A DNA stretch of 64,000 nt from Nonomuraea gerenzanensis (GTDB taxonomy: Bacteria > Actinomycetota > Actinomycetes > Streptosporangiales > Streptosporangiaceae). The position numbers and the translations under genes are program-made. Shown one piece after another: positions 61,376 through 64,000 of the stretch. The notes beneath the pieces were generated by a model. The model made no database searches. It had not been told where the DNA came from and worked only from the letters and a program-made list of their open reading frames with translations. Location of the stretch: positions 7,192,001 through 7,256,000 of the forward strand of contig NZ_CP084058.1 in the NCBI RefSeq assembly GCF_020215645.1. Direction: 5' to 3'. How positions within the stretch are numbered: the stretch's first letter is position 1; each line of letters begins with the position of its first letter.

Positions 61376-64000
61376 CTAACCGGCCTCCCGCAGGCGGACG
61401 GGGCCGAACAGGCCGGTGGTGCGCTGGCCGGGGAAGACGAAGTGGGTGGGGCTGACCTCGTCCAGGTAGGGGGCCAGGGTGCCGAGGATCAGGATCTCGA
61501 CGAGGTTGTCGCCGTCGTCCAGCTCGACGTCGAACACGTACGGCGAGCACACGCGGACGCCGCACGGCCGCCCGTTCACGCGCACCTCGGCGCTGCCCCT
61601 GACCCGGCCCAGGTCCAGTTGCCCGGGGCCGGAGCGGGCGGGCACCGTGGTGCGGTAGCGCACGCCGCCGCTGTACCCGGCCAGCCCCTGCTCCTCCCAG
61701 TCGCCCAGCCGCATCCGCCCCGGCCCGCAGGTGAAGCGGACGGGACCGGCCAGGGCCGCGCCCGCCTGCGCGTCTGGAGTGGTGTGCAGCACCAGCTCGA
61801 CCGGCGCGGGCGGCACGGGAGGCTTCTCCGGCGCGCCTGGGAGCGGGCGCTCAGCCTGCGTGCCCGAGAGCGGGCGCTCAGCGTGCGCGCCTGCCTGCGG
61901 GCGCTCCACCGGCGCGCCTCGGACCGGGAGCCCTGGCGGCCATCGCACCTCCCACTCGCCCACGGCGTCCACCTCGATGCCGGTCGCTCCCGGCGGCGGG
62001 TCGAGCAGGAACCGCTCGGTGCGCGACCGAGCGCCGGGCACCGCGAACGCGGCGGGCGGCGCGACGGGCCCGCCATCCAGCCAGCCCGCCTCCGGCAACG
62101 GGTGCGGCCGCCGCAGCAGCCAGAGTGCGGCGGGATCGCCGTACTGACGCCGCCGTACGCGAGGCGCAGGCGACCACCCGGGCCCGGAGACCACCAGCCC
62201 GTCCACCAGCACCCACCCCTCGCACTCGACCCGCACGCTGTTGTCCCCCTCCCGCAGGAGGTCGGTGACGTCGTACCGGCGCACACGCGGGATGTCCGCC
62301 TCCTCGTACGGATCGAACCCGCCCTGCCTGCCCGCCTCGACACCGTTCACGAGCACCCGGCAGAACGCGGTGGACGCCACCTGCAGCAGCCGCCGCCCAC
62401 CCCCGTCCACGTGCACGACCGTCTCCAGCGGCGTCCCCCCGATCCACTCAGGACGGACCGCGTCGGCGGGGTCGCTCACCAGGCACGCGTACGCCCGCAG
62501 GTCCAGCTCCTCCTCCGGCACCAGCAGCACCTCCAGCAACTGCTCACCGGCAGGAAGCGGCGACCGCGTGACAGCGGAGTACCCACGGTCGTCCAGCGGT
62601 CGTTCGGCGCCGTCGATCCACACGGTCTTGGCCGCGCCCGCGCCGAGGGCCAGCCACGCGCCGCCCGCCGGGACGGTGACGAGCGTGCGGAACCGGGCCT
62701 CGCCTCCAGCCGCGACCCGCCCGAACGCCAGGAACTCGACCGGCACCCGCCCCTTGGGCCCGAGCACCTCGCGATGCACGGGGTCCTTGCGCAGCCCGCG
62801 CGAGAGCGACCACACCGACGGCGTCCAGGGCCCGTCGCCGACCCGCTGCTCGCCGCGCGGCCCGAACGTCACGTCCACCGGCTCACCGTCGGGCGTCCGC
62901 AGCGTCCAGCACTCGACGCCGCCGCCAGGCCCGGAGCCGAAGTCGGACCAGGTGTCGTCCAGGGTGGGGACCAGCTCGGCGTGCCATTCTTCGCCGAGGT
63001 CCCGTTCCACCGGGTACGCGGGGCGCGGGGCGGGCGCGGCATCCGTCCCGTCGAACACCAGCAGCGCGGCGGGCCCGTCGTCGAAGGGCACGACCACCCG
63101 TACGGTGTCGCCGTCGCGGGTGTGCGGCAGCGGCACGGGGTGGCCACCGGCGAACGGGCGCAGCAGCAGCGGCGTGCCGGAGACGCCTCTCACGGTGATC
63201 GGCATCTCGCGCGCGTAGCGGCCGGGCTCGAAGTCGATGATCGCGTCCAGCCAGCCCAGGTCCACCCCGCGCTCCTCGGGCCGTCCGACACGGATGCGGC
63301 TGGCCATGGGGAACGTGGCGGGCAGGAACACCAGCGTGGTCTCGCCGTCCTCCCGCACGAGCGCGGGCACGGGCGCCTCCACCCGCCGCTCCAGCCCGCC
63401 CAGCGCCTCCCCCAGCCGGTCGGCGGAGTCCACGAACCGAGCACCCAGCCCGGAAACGGCCGCAGCGACCGCGCCCGCCGCCGGGTCACCAACCGACGCG
63501 ACCGCGCCCGCCGCCGGAACGCCAGGCCATACAGCCGCCCCCGCCGCCGGAACGCCAGGCGGCGCAGCCGCCGGCGCGCCGACCGCGACGAGCAGCCCGC
63601 CACCTTCGGCGAACTCGGCGAGCCGCGCGGCGACCTCCTCGTCCAGCGTCGTGACGGCGGGCAGGATGACCACCCGGTAAGCCTCGGTCGCCACCGTCAG
63701 CCGCCCGTCCTTGACGACCGCCCGCCGCACCGAGTCCTCATCGACGACATCCGCGTCCAGCCCCAGCCGATCGAGCACCCCAGGCGAAGTGGCGAACCAC
63801 GCCATATCACCCACCAGCTCCCGATAGACCTCCTGCGCCCGCGCCGCCCCGGCACCGACCACGCCATCGGCACCGACCCCCGCCTGGGCGGTGGCGGTAG
63901 GCAGCAGGACGGCCACGTCGCAGGCGTGCCGCCCCAGCGACAGCGCCGCGCACAGCCGCGTGACGGCCTCGGCGAAGACCCGGTGGTGCCGCCAGTACGG
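61376..64000 (-). CDS. GH106-like (alpha-L-rhamnosidase type) glycoside hydrolase, 3' part
   Basis: The 5' end lies beyond the right edge: the frame is open through 64000 and reads PYWRHHRVFAEAVTRL before CDVAVLLPTATAQ, so the ATG-like codon at 63916 is not the start. The visible 875 residues include RVVILPAVTTLDEEVAARL, GGLLVAVGAP, and C-terminal beta-sandwich parts (GQLDLGRVRGSAEVRVNGR, FVFPGQRTTGLFGPVRLREA), a layout matching large GH106 and related enzymes. Two low-complexity insertions are visible: PAAGA-type repeats (about 63470-63575) and AERPL-type repeats (about 61840-61905). The substrate is probably a rhamnosylated glycan or glycoside, judged from family only. Confidence 0.75.
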   Translation of the reverse strand, partial: PYWRHHRVFAEAVTRLCAALSLGRHACDVAVLLPTATAQAGVGADGVVGAGAARAQEVYRELVGDMAWFATSPGVLDRLGLDADVVDEDSVRRAVVKDGRLTVATEAYRVVILPAVTTLDEEVAARLAEFAEGGGLLVAVGAPAAAPPGVPAAGAAVWPGVPAAGAVASVGDPAAGAVAAAVSGLGARFVDSADRLGEALGGLERRVEAPVPALVREDGETTLVFLPATFPMASRIRVGRPEERGVDLGWLDAIIDFEPGRYAREMPITVRGVSGTPLLLRPFAGGHPVPLPHTRDGDTVRVVVPFDDGPAALLVFDGTDAAPAPRPAYPVERDLGEEWHAELVPTLDDTWSDFGSGPGGGVECWTLRTPDGEPVDVTFGPRGEQRVGDGPWTPSVWSLSRGLRKDPVHREVLGPKGRVPVEFLAFGRVAAGGEARFRTLVTVPAGGAWLALGAGAAKTVWIDGAERPLDDRGYSAVTRSPLPAGEQLLEVLLVPEEELDLRAYACLVSDPADAVRPEWIGGTPLETVVHVDGGGRRLLQVASTAFCRVLVNGVEAGRQGGFDPYEEADIPRVRRYDVTDLLREGDNSVRVECEGWVLVDGLVVSGPGWSPAPRVRRRQYGDPAALWLLRRPHPLPEAGWLDGGPVAPPAAFAVPGARSRTERFLLDPPPGATGIEVDAVGEWEVRWPPGLPVRGAPVERPQAGAHAERPLSGTQAERPLPGAPEKPPVPPAPVELVLHTTPDAQAGAALAGPVRFTCGPGRMRLGDWEEQGLAGYSGGVRYRTTVPARSGPGQLDLGRVRGSAEVRVNGRPCGVRVCSPYVFDVELDDGDNLVEILILGTLAPYLDEVSPTHFVFPGQRTTGLFGPVRLREAG

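Overview
The window is high-GC actinomycete chromosomal DNA. Codon third positions are strongly G/C, starts are often GTG, and genes are linked by ATGA/GTGA overlaps. The gene set (complete phenylacetate pathway, GH92/GH106/GH39-like glycosidases, a large NRPS/PKS cluster, a giant WD40 STAND protein, a SpoIIE phosphatase) fits a filamentous actinomycete. A Nonomuraea/Streptosporangiaceae-like host is my inference, not something the sequence proves. I saw no rRNA, tRNA, CRISPR array, insertion sequence or integrase.

Layout. (1) 1-1474: the 5' part of an ECF sigma factor gene and a secreted M23-type peptidase homologue. (2) 1471-9100: a tightly coupled minus-strand operon of seven genes for catabolism of an aromatic compound (two FAH-family hydrolases, a cyclase/hydrolase, a flavin monooxygenase, an ACMSD-like amidohydrolase, an extradiol VOC dioxygenase and an SDR), with a divergent LysR regulator. 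(3) 9178-19857: a phenylacetyl-CoA catabolic cluster, paaG-paaZ on minus facing paaABCDE, then thiolase, enoyl-CoA hydratase and 3-hydroxyacyl-CoA dehydrogenase on plus, closed by a TetR (PaaR-like) regulator. A 14-bp minisatellite lies between paaE and the thiolase. (4) 19923-27489: a small ABM-type protein and carbohydrate genes: a secreted GH39-like enzyme with carbohydrate-binding domains behind a double palindromic operator, a GT4 glycosyltransferase, and a GH92 mannosidase whose N-terminal coding region is interrupted by an in-frame TAG.

(5) 28058-51104: a biosynthetic gene cluster of about 23 kb, all on plus: mbtH, MFS exporter, NRPS (truncated C-A-T-C-A-T), PKS/NRPS hybrid (KS-AT-ACP-Cy-A-T-C), a DUF6817-like protein, NRPS (inactive C-like domain-A-T), a SyrP-like iron/2-oxoglutarate hydroxylase, a PaaK-like adenylating enzyme, a SufS-like PLP enzyme and a type II thioesterase. 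Hand-read specificity codes point to Cys for the Cy-containing module and Asp for the last module. A colinear reading is residue 1 - residue 2 - malonate unit with unreduced keto group - cysteine-derived thiazoline - beta-hydroxyaspartate. I do not recognise a known compound with this logic, and this is the best candidate in the window for an undescribed system.

(6) 51126-64000: a secreted choice-of-anchor-I-like protein, a 1766-residue STAND ATPase with 21 WD40 repeats, a streptogrisin-type pseudoprotease lacking catalytic His and Ser, a SpoIIE phosphatase, a decayed GAF-domain gene, a FetB-like permease and the 3' part of a GH106-like gene. A recurrent theme is in-frame tandem low-complexity expansions at the ends or in loops of otherwise conserved enzymes.
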